Of a stretch of DNA of 64,000 nucleotides, positions 33,865 to 42,973 are shown piece after piece (the stretch's first letter is position 1; each line of letters begins with the position of its first letter). Below the pieces are notes generated by a model. The model was not told the DNA's origin, made no database searches, and was given only the letters and a program-made list of their open reading frames with translations. Both the position numbers and the translations under genes were made by a program. The stretch is from Halobacillus litoralis (GTDB lineage: Bacteria; Bacillota; Bacilli; Bacillales; Halobacillaceae): assembly GCF_009856355.1 (NCBI RefSeq), contig NZ_WMEW01000008.1, positions 62,001 to 126,000 on the forward strand, given 5' to 3'.

Positions 33865-34620
33865 TTATTCATCTTCCTGCTCAGTCAGGATTACTGGGCC
33901 GTCTTTTGTGATGGCTACGGTGTGTTCATACTGCGCGGATAACGTGCCATCAACTGTGCGCGCCGTCCAGTTGTTCTGATCCATCTGACTCGCCCAGTCC
34001 CCGATGTTAATCATCGGCTCGATGGTAATGACCATTCCTTCTTTCAGTCGGGCGCCTTTACCAGCCGCGCCGAAGTGAGGGATGTAAGGATCTTCGTGGA
34101 TGGATTCGCCGATGCCGTGTCCGGTGAAGTCGCGGACAACCGAGTATCCTTCTCCTTCTGCGTATGCCTGGATGGCATGCCCGATATCACCGATTCTCTT
34201 ACCCGGCACTGCCTGCTCGATTCCTTTATATAGAGACGTTTTCGTTACGTCCATCAGTTTTTGAGCCTCGTCGCTGATTTCGCCTACCGCATGCGTCCAG
34301 GCGGAGTCAGCCAGGTAACCGTTCAAGTTGACGACCATATCGATGGTTACGATATCGCCTTCCTTCAGCTTCTCATCACGTGGGAATCCGTGGCAGATTT
34401 CATCATTAATGGAGGCACATGTTGTGAATTCGTACCCTTGATACCCTTTCTGCTCTCCGGTAGCTCCGCGTTCGGCTAAATAGTTTTCCACAAATTTTTC
34501 GACTTCCATCGTTGTGACACCCGGTTTGATAAAGGAGCGCAGCTGTTTATGGACATCAGCCAGCAGCTTACCAGCTTCGTGCATGTTTTCAATTTCTCTT
34601 TGACTCTTACGTTTAATCAT
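33865..34620 (-). CDS. map: Methionine aminopeptidase, type I
   Basis: Removes the initiator methionine from new proteins; 251 residues. The metal ligands are visible in order: Asp in TIDMVVNLNG, Asp in YLADSAW, His in TGHGIGESIHEDP, Glu in ITIEPMI and Glu in SAQYEHTVAI. It lacks a zinc-finger N-terminal extension. It stands alone rather than in the secY region, so it is more like MapB (YflG) than MapA of B. subtilis. ATG 34620 follows AGAGAGGAT. Confidence 0.93.
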   Translation of the reverse strand: MIKRKSQREIENMHEAGKLLADVHKQLRSFIKPGVTTMEVEKFVENYLAERGATGEQKGYQGYEFTTCASINDEICHGFPRDEKLKEGDIVTIDMVVNLNGYLADSAWTHAVGEISDEAQKLMDVTKTSLYKGIEQAVPGKRIGDIGHAIQAYAEGEGYSVVRDFTGHGIGESIHEDPYIPHFGAAGKGARLKEGMVITIEPMINIGDWASQMDQNNWTARTVDGTLSAQYEHTVAITKDGPVILTEQEDE

Positions 34621-34709
34621 AGTGATACAATCCTCTCTTTTTCTTATTACGTATGCAAGTATCCCTCTGTATGATAACGAAAAAATACCGGCAAAACTAC
34701 CCCGGAGCC

Positions 34710-35264
34710 TTATTCGACTGTGCGGATGACCTTTGCCGGGCTGCCGGCGGCGAACACATTGTCCGGGAGATCCTTGGTAACAACCGCCCCCGACCCGATC
34801 ACAACGTTGTTTCCAATCGTGACCCCGGGATTAATAATCGCTCCTCCCCCGATCCACACATCATCACCGATCGTAATGGGCCGACCGGATTCCAGTCCCT
34901 TTGCTCTTGTTTCCCTGTCCATGGGGTGAAGAGCGGTATACAGCTGAACGTTCGGTCCAATCAAGACACGGTCTCCGATCGTAATCGGACATATATCCAG
35001 GAACACACAATTGAAATTGGCAAAGAACCCGTCTCCTACATGAATATTGTAACCATAATCACAGTAAAACGGCGGTTCGAGAGTCATCTCTCCGGCTATC
35101 GTCCCAAAAAGATCTTCCATCAGCTGATGGCGGTAATGCTCTTCGGTGTTCTTCGTCTGATTCAATGCGTGGGTGATCTGCCTGGCCCGCGACCTGTCCA
35201 TAACCAGCTCATCATCCCAGGGGCGGTACAGCTCCCCCATCAACATTTTTTCCTTCTCCGACAT
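34710..35264 (-). CDS. maa: Maltose O-acetyltransferase (Maa-like hexapeptide transferase)
   Basis: Trimeric left-handed beta-helix acetyltransferase of 184 residues using acetyl-CoA on sugars. The N-terminal Maa block MLMGELYRPWDDEL and the hexapeptide repeats are present (IHVGDG, ITIGDRVLIGPNV, ITIGDDVWIGGGA, VTIGNNVVIGSGAVV). The conserved His is in ALHPMD, and the usual ending FAAGSPAKVIR is present. ATG 35264 follows GGAGGGATC. Confidence 0.9.
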   Translation of the reverse strand: MSEKEKMLMGELYRPWDDELVMDRSRARQITHALNQTKNTEEHYRHQLMEDLFGTIAGEMTLEPPFYCDYGYNIHVGDGFFANFNCVFLDICPITIGDRVLIGPNVQLYTALHPMDRETRAKGLESGRPITIGDDVWIGGGAIINPGVTIGNNVVIGSGAVVTKDLPDNVFAAGSPAKVIRTVE

Positions 35265-35345
35265 ACGATCCCTCCTATGGTCTGGATGTCTTTACTTTAT
35301 CATAGTTTTCGGCTAGGCTAGGAACAACAAAAGGAGGCTCCCCCC

Positions 35346-35846
35346 ATGGAAACACGCGAATTAAACCGGTCGGATGCAGAAGCCTGCTATGAGCTGCGGC
35401 TCGAAGCTCTGCTGACGAACCCGGATGCTTTTATTACGACATACGAACAGGAAAAGCAAAGACCAAACCCGATTGAAACGACCGCTGAGCGTCTTGAAAG
35501 TAAAGACACCCGGACCTTCGGGCTGTTTTCTGAAGAGGAACTGGCAGGGGTCGTAACGCTGATGCGCGAAACCCACCCGAAATTCAGACACAAAGCCTCC
35601 ATCGTTGCGATGTACGTCACCCCCGAGGTAAGACGGAAAGGTGGAGCACAGCAGCTGCTCAAAGAACTGATCCAGCATGCCGCTGCGGTGGAAATTGAAG
35701 TGCTTCATCTCAGCGTCGTTACGGAGAACACACCAGCAAGAGAGCTGTATCAAAAGCTGGGCTTTCAATGCTGGGGTGTGGAAAAGAAAGCCATAAAGCT
35801 TCCCGGACGCTATTTGAACGAGGAGCATTATGAACTTTTTCTTTAA
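35346..35846 (+). CDS. GNAT-family N-acetyltransferase
   Basis: Acetyltransferase of 166 residues. The acetyl-CoA loop reads MYVTPEVRRKGGAQQLLKEL (about 89-108), followed by LSVVTENTPARELYQKLGF. Substrate unknown. ATG 35346 follows GGAGGCTC. Its last codons overlap a 28-codon ORF that leads into the ABC operon, so it may be the first gene of that transcript. Confidence 0.85.
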   Translation: METRELNRSDAEACYELRLEALLTNPDAFITTYEQEKQRPNPIETTAERLESKDTRTFGLFSEEELAGVVTLMRETHPKFRHKASIVAMYVTPEVRRKGGAQQLLKELIQHAAAVEIEVLHLSVVTENTPARELYQKLGFQCWGVEKKAIKLPGRYLNEEHYELFL

Positions 35847-35916
35847 ATATGAAACGGACAGAAGCGAAGATTCGTATACCATTCATAAGCTCCTGAAGAA
35901 GGAAGGGATTGAATGA
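35830..35916 (+). CDS. Possible 28-residue ORF bridging two genes
   Basis: Starts inside the end of the acetyltransferase gene (17-base overlap) and ends in TGA overlapping the ATG of the ABC ATPase (ATGA). GAGGAG stands four bases before its ATG. The peptide is highly charged (KYETDRSEDSYTIHKLLKK in the middle) and matches nothing I know. It could be a leader that couples translation of the two genes, or chance. Confidence 0.35.
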   Translation: MNFFFKYETDRSEDSYTIHKLLKKEGIE

Positions 35917-36635
35917 TTGAAATCAAGCAGGTAACGAAAAACTTTGCCGGGAACGCAGCCGTCAAAGATTTGGATTTGACAGTGCCGGACGGGAAAATCT
36001 TCGGGTTTCTAGGTCCGAACGGTGCGGGGAAGTCGACAACGATAAAGATGATGACGGGCATCCTCCCACTGGATGAAGGCTCCATATCGATGAACGGCGT
36101 GGATATCAGTAAAGAACCCATAAAAGCCAAGCATCAGTTCGGTTATGTGCCGGACCGCTCGGATATTTTCCTCCGGTTAAAGGGAATGGAATACTTAAAT
36201 TTCATCGGTGATGTTTTTAGAGTACCGGAAAACGTCCGGAAAGAGAAAATTGAATACTTAACCAAAAGCTTCGACATCTATGAAGCGCTGAATGACCAGA
36301 TTCATACATATTCGCACGGGATGCGCCAGAAAATTGTCGTCAGTGGTGTCCTTCTGCACGACCCGGATGTATGGATTCTCGATGAACCATTAACAGGACT
36401 CGATCCTAAATCATCCTACACGTTAAAAGAAATGATGCGGGAGCACGCAGCTAAAGGAAAGACCGTCTTTTTCTCCACCCACGTGCTGGAAGTCGTCGAA
36501 CAGTTATGTGATGAAGTGGCGATTATAAACAAAGGGCATGTTCAATTTCGTGGAAGTATGAAGGAAATGAAGCAGCAGTTCCAGGAAGACAACAATCTGG
36601 AGAAGCTGTTTTTGGAGCTGACACAAAATGAGTAA
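35913..36635 (+). CDS. ABC transporter ATP-binding protein
   Basis: ATPase of 240 residues of an ABC-2-type exporter. Walker A GPNGAGKSTTIKM (about 34-46), signature YSHGMRQKIVVSG (about 134-146), Walker B VWILDEPLTGLDP (about 152-164). It overlaps the start of the permease gene by 8 bases. ATG 35913 is preceded by AAGGAAGGG. Substrate not predictable. Confidence 0.9.
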   Translation: MIEIKQVTKNFAGNAAVKDLDLTVPDGKIFGFLGPNGAGKSTTIKMMTGILPLDEGSISMNGVDISKEPIKAKHQFGYVPDRSDIFLRLKGMEYLNFIGDVFRVPENVRKEKIEYLTKSFDIYEALNDQIHTYSHGMRQKIVVSGVLLHDPDVWILDEPLTGLDPKSSYTLKEMMREHAAKGKTVFFSTHVLEVVEQLCDEVAIINKGHVQFRGSMKEMKQQFQEDNNLEKLFLELTQNE

Positions 36636-38265
36636 CACGTGGAAGCTGATGAAGTTGATGGTGAAAATGCAGCTGTCCTTCGCTCACCGGAGCACAGCAG
36701 AAAAATCGGGCTATCTCATCTTAGCCGTCGTCATGATCCCCTTCGGTCTGCTGATTCTCACCCTGTTAAACGAAATGATCGCGGTGATGTACGAAGCCTT
36801 CAGCCCGACGGGGGATGAAGCAGTCATCCTTGGGATCTTATTTGTATTAATGACCGTTTTTTACTGCTTTATCACCATAGGTACGGTCTTATCTTCTTTT
36901 TACTTTGCAGAGGATGTGGAATCGTTTGTCACGCTTCCCTTTCACCCCTATCAGATCGCAGCTGGAAAAGCCGCCGTTCCGTTCCTTTCGCTTTACGGAA
37001 TCAATGCGGTTATCCTGCTTCCCGCTCTTGGGTTTTACGGCCTCCACAGCGGGGCAGGGATTCTTTATTATTGCTGGTCCTTTTTTATCTGGCTGCTTCT
37101 TCCGGTGCTTCCGTTCGTACTGACCGCCATTGCCATCATGTTCATCATGCGCTTTGTGAATATCTCGAAAAATAAGGATCGAAGCAAGGTGGTTGCCGGT
37201 CTTCTTGGTTTTGTTTTCGTCATCGGTATCAATGTTGTCATCCGCCTGGAAAGCGGAAATCAGGATATGTACCAGCTGGCGGTTGAACAGGGGAATCTGC
37301 TCGAGCTGGTAACGAAGTTTTTTCCAACTGCCTACATCAGCAGTTCGGCCCTTACAGCCCCTGCATCCCTTCAGGGCATTCTGTATCTCATCTTGATGAT
37401 CGGTATTTCCGCAGGAGGGATCGCTCTTTTTTTCACTATCGGACAGAAGCTTTACTTCAAAGGGGTGCTCGGTTTATCCGGAGGAAAAAGAAACACGTTT
37501 ACTGCGGATACTGTAGAAGGGTACGTGAAGAAAAAACCGTTGATCTACAGCTTGTGTAAAAAAGAGGTCCTGCTGATCTTACGCACGCCCACCTTCTTTA
37601 CTCAAATATTTGTGCAAAGCCTGATCCTGCCTGTACTAGCCATTGTCCTGATCACTATGGAAATGGACGGCCCTATCGGGGGAGCAGGCGCACAGCTGGC
37701 CGACATGAACGGGAAAACCGTCATTCTGGCCTCCGCAGCGCTTTCGGTCGTTATTTTCGGATCGAACCCTGCCTCCATCTCTTCGATTTCAAGAGACGGA
37801 AAAAGCTGGTTCAATCATCTTTATCTGCCTGTTCCACCTTCCAAGGTGATCATGAGCAAAATGCTGACGGCCTACCTGCTGAATGCCATCTCGCTGATCC
37901 TGTTAAGTGCTGCCGCTTTATGGATGATCAACATTCCTCTGCCGATTTGGGGAGCGTGGTTTATCCTTTCTCTACTCATCAGCTGGATTGCCTCTGCCGC
38001 GGGGGTGATGGTGGATTTATACAGCCCGAAACTGGACTGGACAGATGAGCGGGAAGTGTTCAAGGGGCGGTTTATCGGAATCGTTCCTCTCGCCATCGAA
38101 GCACTCGTATTCGGAGTGATTTTAGTCATCGTGTTGAATATAAAAAGCCTGCAGGGCCTCTGGCCGGTATCTGGTGCTTTATTCATCATCTTTCTTCTGC
38201 TGGCATTACTGACGCAGAGGGCCTTGAAAAAAATAACTGAACGCCGTTACCACAAGCTGCTGTAA
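36628..38265 (+). CDS. ABC exporter membrane subunit
   Basis: Membrane protein of 545 residues with about 12 predicted helices, encoded with the preceding ATPase. The length is about twice that of common ABC-2 permeases, suggesting two fused membrane halves. The conserved-looking stretch SFYFAEDVESFVTLPFHP recurs in Bacillaceae exporters of unknown function. ATG 36628 overlaps the ATPase gene by 8 bases. Cargo unknown. Confidence 0.82.
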   Translation: MSNTWKLMKLMVKMQLSFAHRSTAEKSGYLILAVVMIPFGLLILTLLNEMIAVMYEAFSPTGDEAVILGILFVLMTVFYCFITIGTVLSSFYFAEDVESFVTLPFHPYQIAAGKAAVPFLSLYGINAVILLPALGFYGLHSGAGILYYCWSFFIWLLLPVLPFVLTAIAIMFIMRFVNISKNKDRSKVVAGLLGFVFVIGINVVIRLESGNQDMYQLAVEQGNLLELVTKFFPTAYISSSALTAPASLQGILYLILMIGISAGGIALFFTIGQKLYFKGVLGLSGGKRNTFTADTVEGYVKKKPLIYSLCKKEVLLILRTPTFFTQIFVQSLILPVLAIVLITMEMDGPIGGAGAQLADMNGKTVILASAALSVVIFGSNPASISSISRDGKSWFNHLYLPVPPSKVIMSKMLTAYLLNAISLILLSAAALWMINIPLPIWGAWFILSLLISWIASAAGVMVDLYSPKLDWTDEREVFKGRFIGIVPLAIEALVFGVILVIVLNIKSLQGLWPVSGALFIIFLLLALLTQRALKKITERRYHKLL

Positions 38266-38272
38266 GCAAAGA

Positions 38273-38312
38273 AACAGGCAGAAGAGAGTCGTCTCTTCTG
38301 CCTGTTATTTTA
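38273..38312. terminator. Bidirectional terminator
   Basis: Perfect stem AACAGGCAGAAGAGA with its complement, 4-base loop; shared by the ABC operon and the usp gene. Confidence 0.9.
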
Positions 38313-38724
38313 CGATCATGACCGGACATTTCGCTCGTTTAGCCACTTTGTGACTGACACTACCCAGCACCATTTCCTGAAGCGTGTTCAATCCCCGGCT
38401 TCCGATGATGACGATATCAAAATCGTGGTCATTGGCGTAATGAACAATGGTCGGACCAGGTTCACCGTGACGGATCACCACTTCATATGAAACGTCCCGG
38501 CCACGCAGGCTCTCTTCAATCGGCTCAAGCCTCTGCTTGCGTTTCTGATCAATCATCGCCTTATCTCCCTGGGTAAGAACATCAGTTTTCGACTGATCGA
38601 CGTCCACCACATAGATGATGGTGATCCGTGCCCCCATCTGCAGACCGGCAAGCTCTGCCGCTCTTTCTGCCGTACGTATGGAATGATCGGACCCATCGGC
38701 CGCAATCAATATATTTTTATACAT
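38305..38724 (-). CDS. Universal stress protein, UspA family
   Basis: Nucleotide-binding stress protein of 139 residues. The ATP-binding pattern G-2x-G-9x-GS is present as GSRGLNTLQEMVLGSVS (about 108-124), and the start NILIAADGSDHS is typical, so it is of the ATP-binding type. ATG 38724 follows AAGGGGGAG. Divergent from the SulP transporter, a common pairing. Confidence 0.92.
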   Translation of the reverse strand: MYKNILIAADGSDHSIRTAERAAELAGLQMGARITIIYVVDVDQSKTDVLTQGDKAMIDQKRKQRLEPIEESLRGRDVSYEVVIRHGEPGPTIVHYANDHDFDIVIIGSRGLNTLQEMVLGSVSHKVAKRAKCPVMIVK

Positions 38725-38917
38725 GAGTGGCTCCCCCTTCTTTTTTCATCATTTTACCATGGAATAGGAAGCCTATGTAAATATTCACCGGCCCACACCC
38801 TCTCCATGAATTGGAAACTTCACTTCAGAAAAAATCCCCTCCTCAGGCAAGAGAGAGTTTCATAGAGATATTTGAAGAAAAGAAGAGAAAAAAGTTTATT
38901 TATGCGCTTACATGGGG

Positions 38918-38947
38918 TTATGTGAATCTACCAATAGGTGATATAAT
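38918..38947 (+). promoter_or_regulatory. Predicted promoter of the SulP gene
   Basis: TTATGT, 18-base spacer, perfect TATAAT, 71 bases before the start codon. Confidence 0.5.
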
Positions 38948-38970
38948 CTGAACGTTCTTGCCGGAATTAA

Positions 38971-38989
38971 GTATTACTGCGGGTAATAC
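38971..38989 (+). promoter_or_regulatory. Inverted repeat in the SulP leader
   Basis: GTATTAC-TGCGG-GTAATAC, about 17 bases after the expected transcription start. Could be an operator or a leader hairpin. Confidence 0.4.
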
Positions 38990-39017
38990 AGAAAAATTTT
39001 AAGAGAGAGGTGCGCAA

Positions 39018-40490
39018 TTGAACACACAAACATTAAAACAACAATGGTTTGGAAACGTAAAAAACGATGTGCTTTCAGGTATGGTCGTCGCTATGGCCCT
39101 CGTTCCTGAAGCGATCGCTTTCTCTATCATCGCTGGAGTCGACCCCATGGTAGGATTGTACGCTTCCTTCTGTATCGCTGTTGTCATCGCATTTGTAGGG
39201 GGACGGCCGGGAATGGTTTCGGCCGCAACAGGAGCGATGGCTGTGCTTATGGTAACGCTCGTGAAGGATCACGGCCTTGAGTACCTGCTGGCCGCGACCA
39301 TCCTGACAGGTATTCTGCAGTTTATTCTTGGTGCCTTAAGGATTGGGCAGTTTATGAAGTTTATCCCAAGATCGGTGATGATCGGCTTTGTAAACGCCCT
39401 GGCTATTTTGATTTTCTCATCCCAGCTGATTCACTTTGAAGGCGCAGGCCTTGCGATGTATGCCATGGTTGCCGGATCCCTTGCGATCATTTATCTACTG
39501 CCAAGGTTTACAAAGGCTGTCCCCTCTCCACTCGTTGCCATCGTTGTCATGACGATCATTGCGGTAACGACAGGAGCAGGACTTAAAACCGTTGGAGATA
39601 TGGGAGAGCTTTCAAGCACACTTCCGATCTTCCTTGTACCTGATATTCCAGTAAACTTTGAAACGCTGCAGATTATTTTCCCGATTTCCCTTGCCCTTGC
39701 CTTTGTCGGACTGCTTGAATCACTGCTTACAGCTCAAATTGTCGATGATATGACAGACACGGTCAGTGATAAGAACAAAGAAGCCCGTGGACAAGGTGTG
39801 GCCAACGTGGTGTCCGGACTGTTCGGCGGTATGGCTGGTTGTGCGATGATTGGACAATCTGTCATCAACGTATCCTCCGGAGGACGCGGCCGTTTATCCA
39901 CACTGGTTGCCGGTGTCTTTATGATGACTTTGATTATTGCTTTCAACGATCTGCTTGTTCAGATCCCGATGGCCGTACTAGTCGGAATTATGATCATGGT
40001 ATCCGTCGGTACCTTTGACTGGAGTGCTCTAACGAGACTGCATAAAACACCCGTGACGGACACTGTCGTGATGGTGGTCACCGTTGGAACGGTTGTGTAT
40101 ACTCATGACCTATCCAAAGGTGTACTGGCTGGTGTCATTCTCAGTGCCATCTTCTTTGTGGCCAAAATTTCCAAAGTCCATGTTGAAGAGCACTTTGAAG
40201 AAGCGGTAAGCAAGATCGTTTACCAGGTGTCCGGCCAGGTGTTCTTCGCTTCAACGGACAGCCTGTTGAAACACTTCGACTTTAACGTAAAAGCGGATAC
40301 GGTTCAGATCGACTTCACAGATGCACACATCTGGGATGATTCGGCCGTAGCTGCAATTGATAAGCTTGTTCTGAAGTTCAGAGAACAGAACAAGGAAGTC
40401 GAAATCGCCGGGCTCAACAAAGACAGTTCCCAGCTTGTCAAAAAGCTGGCTGTCCATCATAAAGCTGATGCTTCATTATCCAATCATTAA
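39018..40490 (+). CDS. SulP-family anion transporter with STAS domain
   Basis: Membrane transporter of 490 residues: about 10-12 helices to residue 385, then a STAS domain (about 395-485). The family motif region [20 protein letters not shown] occurs near the start, and [19 protein letters not shown] and [20 protein letters not shown] follow. SulP proteins carry sulfate, bicarbonate or other anions; the Bacillus relatives YbaR and YvdB are not fully defined. TTG 39018 is supported by GAGAGAGGTG. Confidence 0.9.
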   Translation: MNTQTLKQQWFGNVKNDVLSGMVVAMALVPEAIAFSIIAGVDPMVGLYASFCIAVVIAFVGGRPGMVSAATGAMAVLMVTLVKDHGLEYLLAATILTGILQFILGALRIGQFMKFIPRSVMIGFVNALAILIFSSQLIHFEGAGLAMYAMVAGSLAIIYLLPRFTKAVPSPLVAIVVMTIIAVTTGAGLKTVGDMGELSSTLPIFLVPDIPVNFETLQIIFPISLALAFVGLLESLLTAQIVDDMTDTVSDKNKEARGQGVANVVSGLFGGMAGCAMIGQSVINVSSGGRGRLSTLVAGVFMMTLIIAFNDLLVQIPMAVLVGIMIMVSVGTFDWSALTRLHKTPVTDTVVMVVTVGTVVYTHDLSKGVLAGVILSAIFFVAKISKVHVEEHFEEAVSKIVYQVSGQVFFASTDSLLKHFDFNVKADTVQIDFTDAHIWDDSAVAAIDKLVLKFREQNKEVEIAGLNKDSSQLVKKLAVHHKADASLSNH

Positions 40491-40493
40491 ATA

Positions 40494-40527
40494 AAAGCCG
40501 GAACTGTTAATCAGTTCCGGCTTTTTT
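40494..40527 (+). terminator. Terminator of the SulP gene
   Basis: Perfect stem AAAGCCGGAACTG with its complement and a six-T tail. Confidence 0.9.
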
Positions 40528-40688
40528 GTCTTTAAAAAAGTTCCAGAGCCTTTTCTCATGAAGGCTGTTATCAGGGGGGCTGCTTATTTCTTTCATACCC
40601 GGAGATTCCTCTGACCGTCTTTGGATGAGTAAAAGGAATGACGACCGCTTGGAACCCGGGCCTGCCAAGCATTTACCTTCAGCCTGAA

Positions 40689-40724
40689 AAAGCGGGAACG
40701 GATAAAATCAATTCCCGCTTTTTC
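40689..40724 (-). terminator. Terminator of the acetyltransferase operon
   Basis: Stem AAAGCGGGAA/TTCCCGCTTT with T-runs on both strands. On the minus strand it includes the last codons and stop of the acetyltransferase gene. Confidence 0.75.
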
Positions 40725-41313
40725 TTTTTTCCCATTCACTTCTGAGAACTCCATAGATGGAGGAATCCCTCCAAGCACCTTTCACGAAAATATCCTCACG
40801 CAGTGTTCCCTCTTTAACCATTCCTATTTTCTCCAACACCCGCTGGGACGCTTTGTTCTCAGGACTGCTCAGCGCTGTGACACGATGGAGTCCACAGTGG
40901 TCAAAACTGTAGGCCAGCATCAGCCCGCAGGCTTCTGTCGCGAATCCCCGCCCCCAGTAATGGTGATGAATAATGAAACCAATTTCACCTACTCCATCCC
41001 AGTCCTGAATGTTCAACTCTATATTTCCAATCACATGGTGGTCCGCTTTTACCACGATTGCAAATACATAACGGGAGCGGTATTTCTGCCGGGCATCAAT
41101 CAACACCTGACGGACAAAAAATTTACTATCTGTTTCTGTATGAGGCCCCCAGGGCTGGTATTTAACCGTATCCGGGTCCGAAGCATACGGATGGAATTCC
41201 GCCCAGTCCTCCGGGAGAACCTCACGGAGATAGAGACGTTTCCCCTCCGCTGTCACTTGAATCCCCCGACCATCCGCGGGAGTCGGCTCAAACGGCACTT
41301 TTCTTTTGGTCAT
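40708..41313 (-). CDS. RimJ/RimL-type N-acetyltransferase
   Basis: GNAT enzyme of 201 residues of the type acting on protein N-termini or small molecules. The pattern RLYLREVLPEDWAEFHPY at about 28-45 opens the domain. The acetyl-CoA region reads IHHHYWGRGFATEACGLMLAYSF and is followed by ALSSPENKASQRVLEKIGM. Its ATG 41313 overlaps the stop of the upstream small gene (ATGA), so the pair is coupled. Confidence 0.87.
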   Translation of the reverse strand: MTKRKVPFEPTPADGRGIQVTAEGKRLYLREVLPEDWAEFHPYASDPDTVKYQPWGPHTETDSKFFVRQVLIDARQKYRSRYVFAIVVKADHHVIGNIELNIQDWDGVGEIGFIIHHHYWGRGFATEACGLMLAYSFDHCGLHRVTALSSPENKASQRVLEKIGMVKEGTLREDIFVKGAWRDSSIYGVLRSEWEKRKSGN

Positions 41314-41582
41314 GCGTTTGTCCTGAACGCATCCATCCAGGCTCCTGGATGTTCCTTCACTAAAAATGTACGGACTCCTTTAATCGTATGAAGATAAAGA
41401 AAGCCCGATCCCTGCGAAAAAGCTTTATAGGAGACATCATGCACGTCTTTCCGTTCGAGTATTTCATCCGGGCATACGACCGAATCCTCGTATAACTCCA
41501 GACGTTCCTCCCTCTCCTCATAAACCTGCTGATTGTTACGAATGGTCCTTGTTTTTACAATGATGGGATGAGCACAAATCAC
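41310..41582 (-). CDS. Hypothetical small protein, possible PH-like fold
   Basis: Ninety residues, soluble and strand-rich, with YKAFSQGSGFLYLHTIKGVRT near the end, resembling bacterial PH-like small proteins. I do not recognise a named family. The start is uncertain: GTG 41582 has AGAAGGG at a good distance, while a GTG at 41624 gives a longer frame whose site is too close. Co-transcribed with the acetyltransferase. Confidence 0.55.
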   Translation of the reverse strand: MICAHPIIVKTRTIRNNQQVYEEREERLELYEDSVVCPDEILERKDVHDVSYKAFSQGSGFLYLHTIKGVRTFLVKEHPGAWMDAFRTNA

Positions 41583-41738
41583 ACCAATCGTCCCTTCTCT
41601 ATTTTTTCTGTCTCCATTATACACGACTCCTGTCCTTTTACAGCATGGAAGTATTTCTGCTTTTCATCCTCTTTGATTTGTATTAGGATGATAAAGGTGT
41701 TTTTGAACAACCTAAGAACAACTGGAGGAACATGAATC

Positions 41739-42611
41739 ATGACAAATCGTAATAAAGGCATTGTATTACTGCTTATATCAGCGTTTGGTTTTTCCATGAT
41801 GGCTGCTTTAGTCAAGCTGTCCGGAGACGTTCCAACGGTACAGAAGACCCTTTTCCGAAACCTCGTTTCCGCCATTATCGCTTTTGGATTTGTGCGTTAC
41901 AATAAAGAGCGCCTGTTCGGAAAAAAGGAAAACCAGAAGCTTCTGCTTTCCAGGTCTGCGCTCGGAACAATCGGGATGGTCCTGTACTTCTATGCCATTG
42001 ATAACCTCGTGCTGTCCGACGCTGATATGCTGAATAAACTGAGTCCGTTTTTATTAATTATATTTTCTGCCATTTTCTTAAAGGAACGAACACGCCCTTA
42101 TCAAATCGCCGCCATCCTTGCCGCCTTTGCAGGGACACTCCTTATTATTAAGCCGGCCTTTTCACTGGAATTCATCCCTTATGCGGCCGGGTTGTTCTCT
42201 GCAGTGTTTGCTGCCGGAGCCTACACGCTGCTCCGTGTGCTTGGAGACAAGGAGAAATTTTACACCATTGTGTTCTACTTTTCCTTTTTCACAACGGTAA
42301 GCCTGCTGCCGTTCACCATCGCTTTTTATGAACCGATGTCAGCGAAGCAGTGGGTCTATTTGCTGGGAGCGGGTGCATTCGCTACTCTCGGGCAGTTCGG
42401 CCTGACGATCGCCTATAAATTCGCTCCGGCACGTGAAATTTCCATCTTCTTCTACTCCACGGTCGTTTACTCGGCATTGATCAGCATCCTGCTGTTCGGC
42501 CAGATCCCCGACTTGTTGAGTGTCGCTGGTTATCTCACTATATTTGGTGCTTCCCTTTACATGTTTTTGAAAAACAATAAAGAAGCAGCAAAACAAGCCC
42601 AAGCCTCCTGA
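41739..42611 (+). CDS. EamA/DMT-family transporter
   Basis: Ten-helix membrane protein of 290 residues formed by two EamA repeats (about 5-135 and 145-280), the drug/metabolite transporter fold. Typical blocks: GFSMMAALVKLSGDVPTVQK and LSPFLLIIFSAIFLKERTRP near the end of repeat one. Probable exporter; substrate unknown. ATG 41739 follows TGGAGGAAC. Confidence 0.87.
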   Translation: MTNRNKGIVLLLISAFGFSMMAALVKLSGDVPTVQKTLFRNLVSAIIAFGFVRYNKERLFGKKENQKLLLSRSALGTIGMVLYFYAIDNLVLSDADMLNKLSPFLLIIFSAIFLKERTRPYQIAAILAAFAGTLLIIKPAFSLEFIPYAAGLFSAVFAAGAYTLLRVLGDKEKFYTIVFYFSFFTTVSLLPFTIAFYEPMSAKQWVYLLGAGAFATLGQFGLTIAYKFAPAREISIFFYSTVVYSALISILLFGQIPDLLSVAGYLTIFGASLYMFLKNNKEAAKQAQAS

Positions 42612-42613
42612 TT

Positions 42614-42659
42614 AAAAAGAGGACGGAAGGATGATAACAAATCCCTCCGTCCTCTTTTT
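42614..42659. terminator. Bidirectional terminator
   Basis: Stem AAAAAGAGGACGGA/TCCGTCCTCTTTTT with an 18-base loop. Confidence 0.87.
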
Positions 42660-42663
42660 GTTT

Positions 42664-42849
42664 TCAATCCCCGCTGTCTCCTCCGTCTCCGCCATCTGAC
42701 CAGTCTGTATACGTATAAAACGACGGATGACGTTTTGTCTCATGCAGGTGCGTCTTTGGCTGACTCCTTTGCGGATGTCGTCGAAAGAATAGAATAACCA
42801 CAGTGAAAAAGATAAGAACACTTGCGATCCCGAGTACAGTTTCCCACAT
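42664..42849 (-). CDS. Small membrane protein with Gly/Asp-rich tail
   Basis: Sixty-one residues: one N-terminal helix (about 4-22), a basic His-containing middle and the tail DWSDGGDGGDSGD. The tail resembles acidic metal-binding repeats but is short. ATG 42849 follows GGGAGTGGG. Convergent with the EamA gene through a shared terminator. Family unknown. Confidence 0.6.
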   Translation of the reverse strand: MWETVLGIASVLIFFTVVILFFRRHPQRSQPKTHLHETKRHPSFYTYTDWSDGGDGGDSGD

Positions 42850-42973
42850 TTTTCCCACTCCCTTTTCTATCATTACGTATCATCACCTTTTTCGTTTCAA
42901 AATTTTAACAATTCATGGACACTTTTCACTCCATTTGGTATATTAAAAAGATTCATACAAAGGAGAGAGATTT

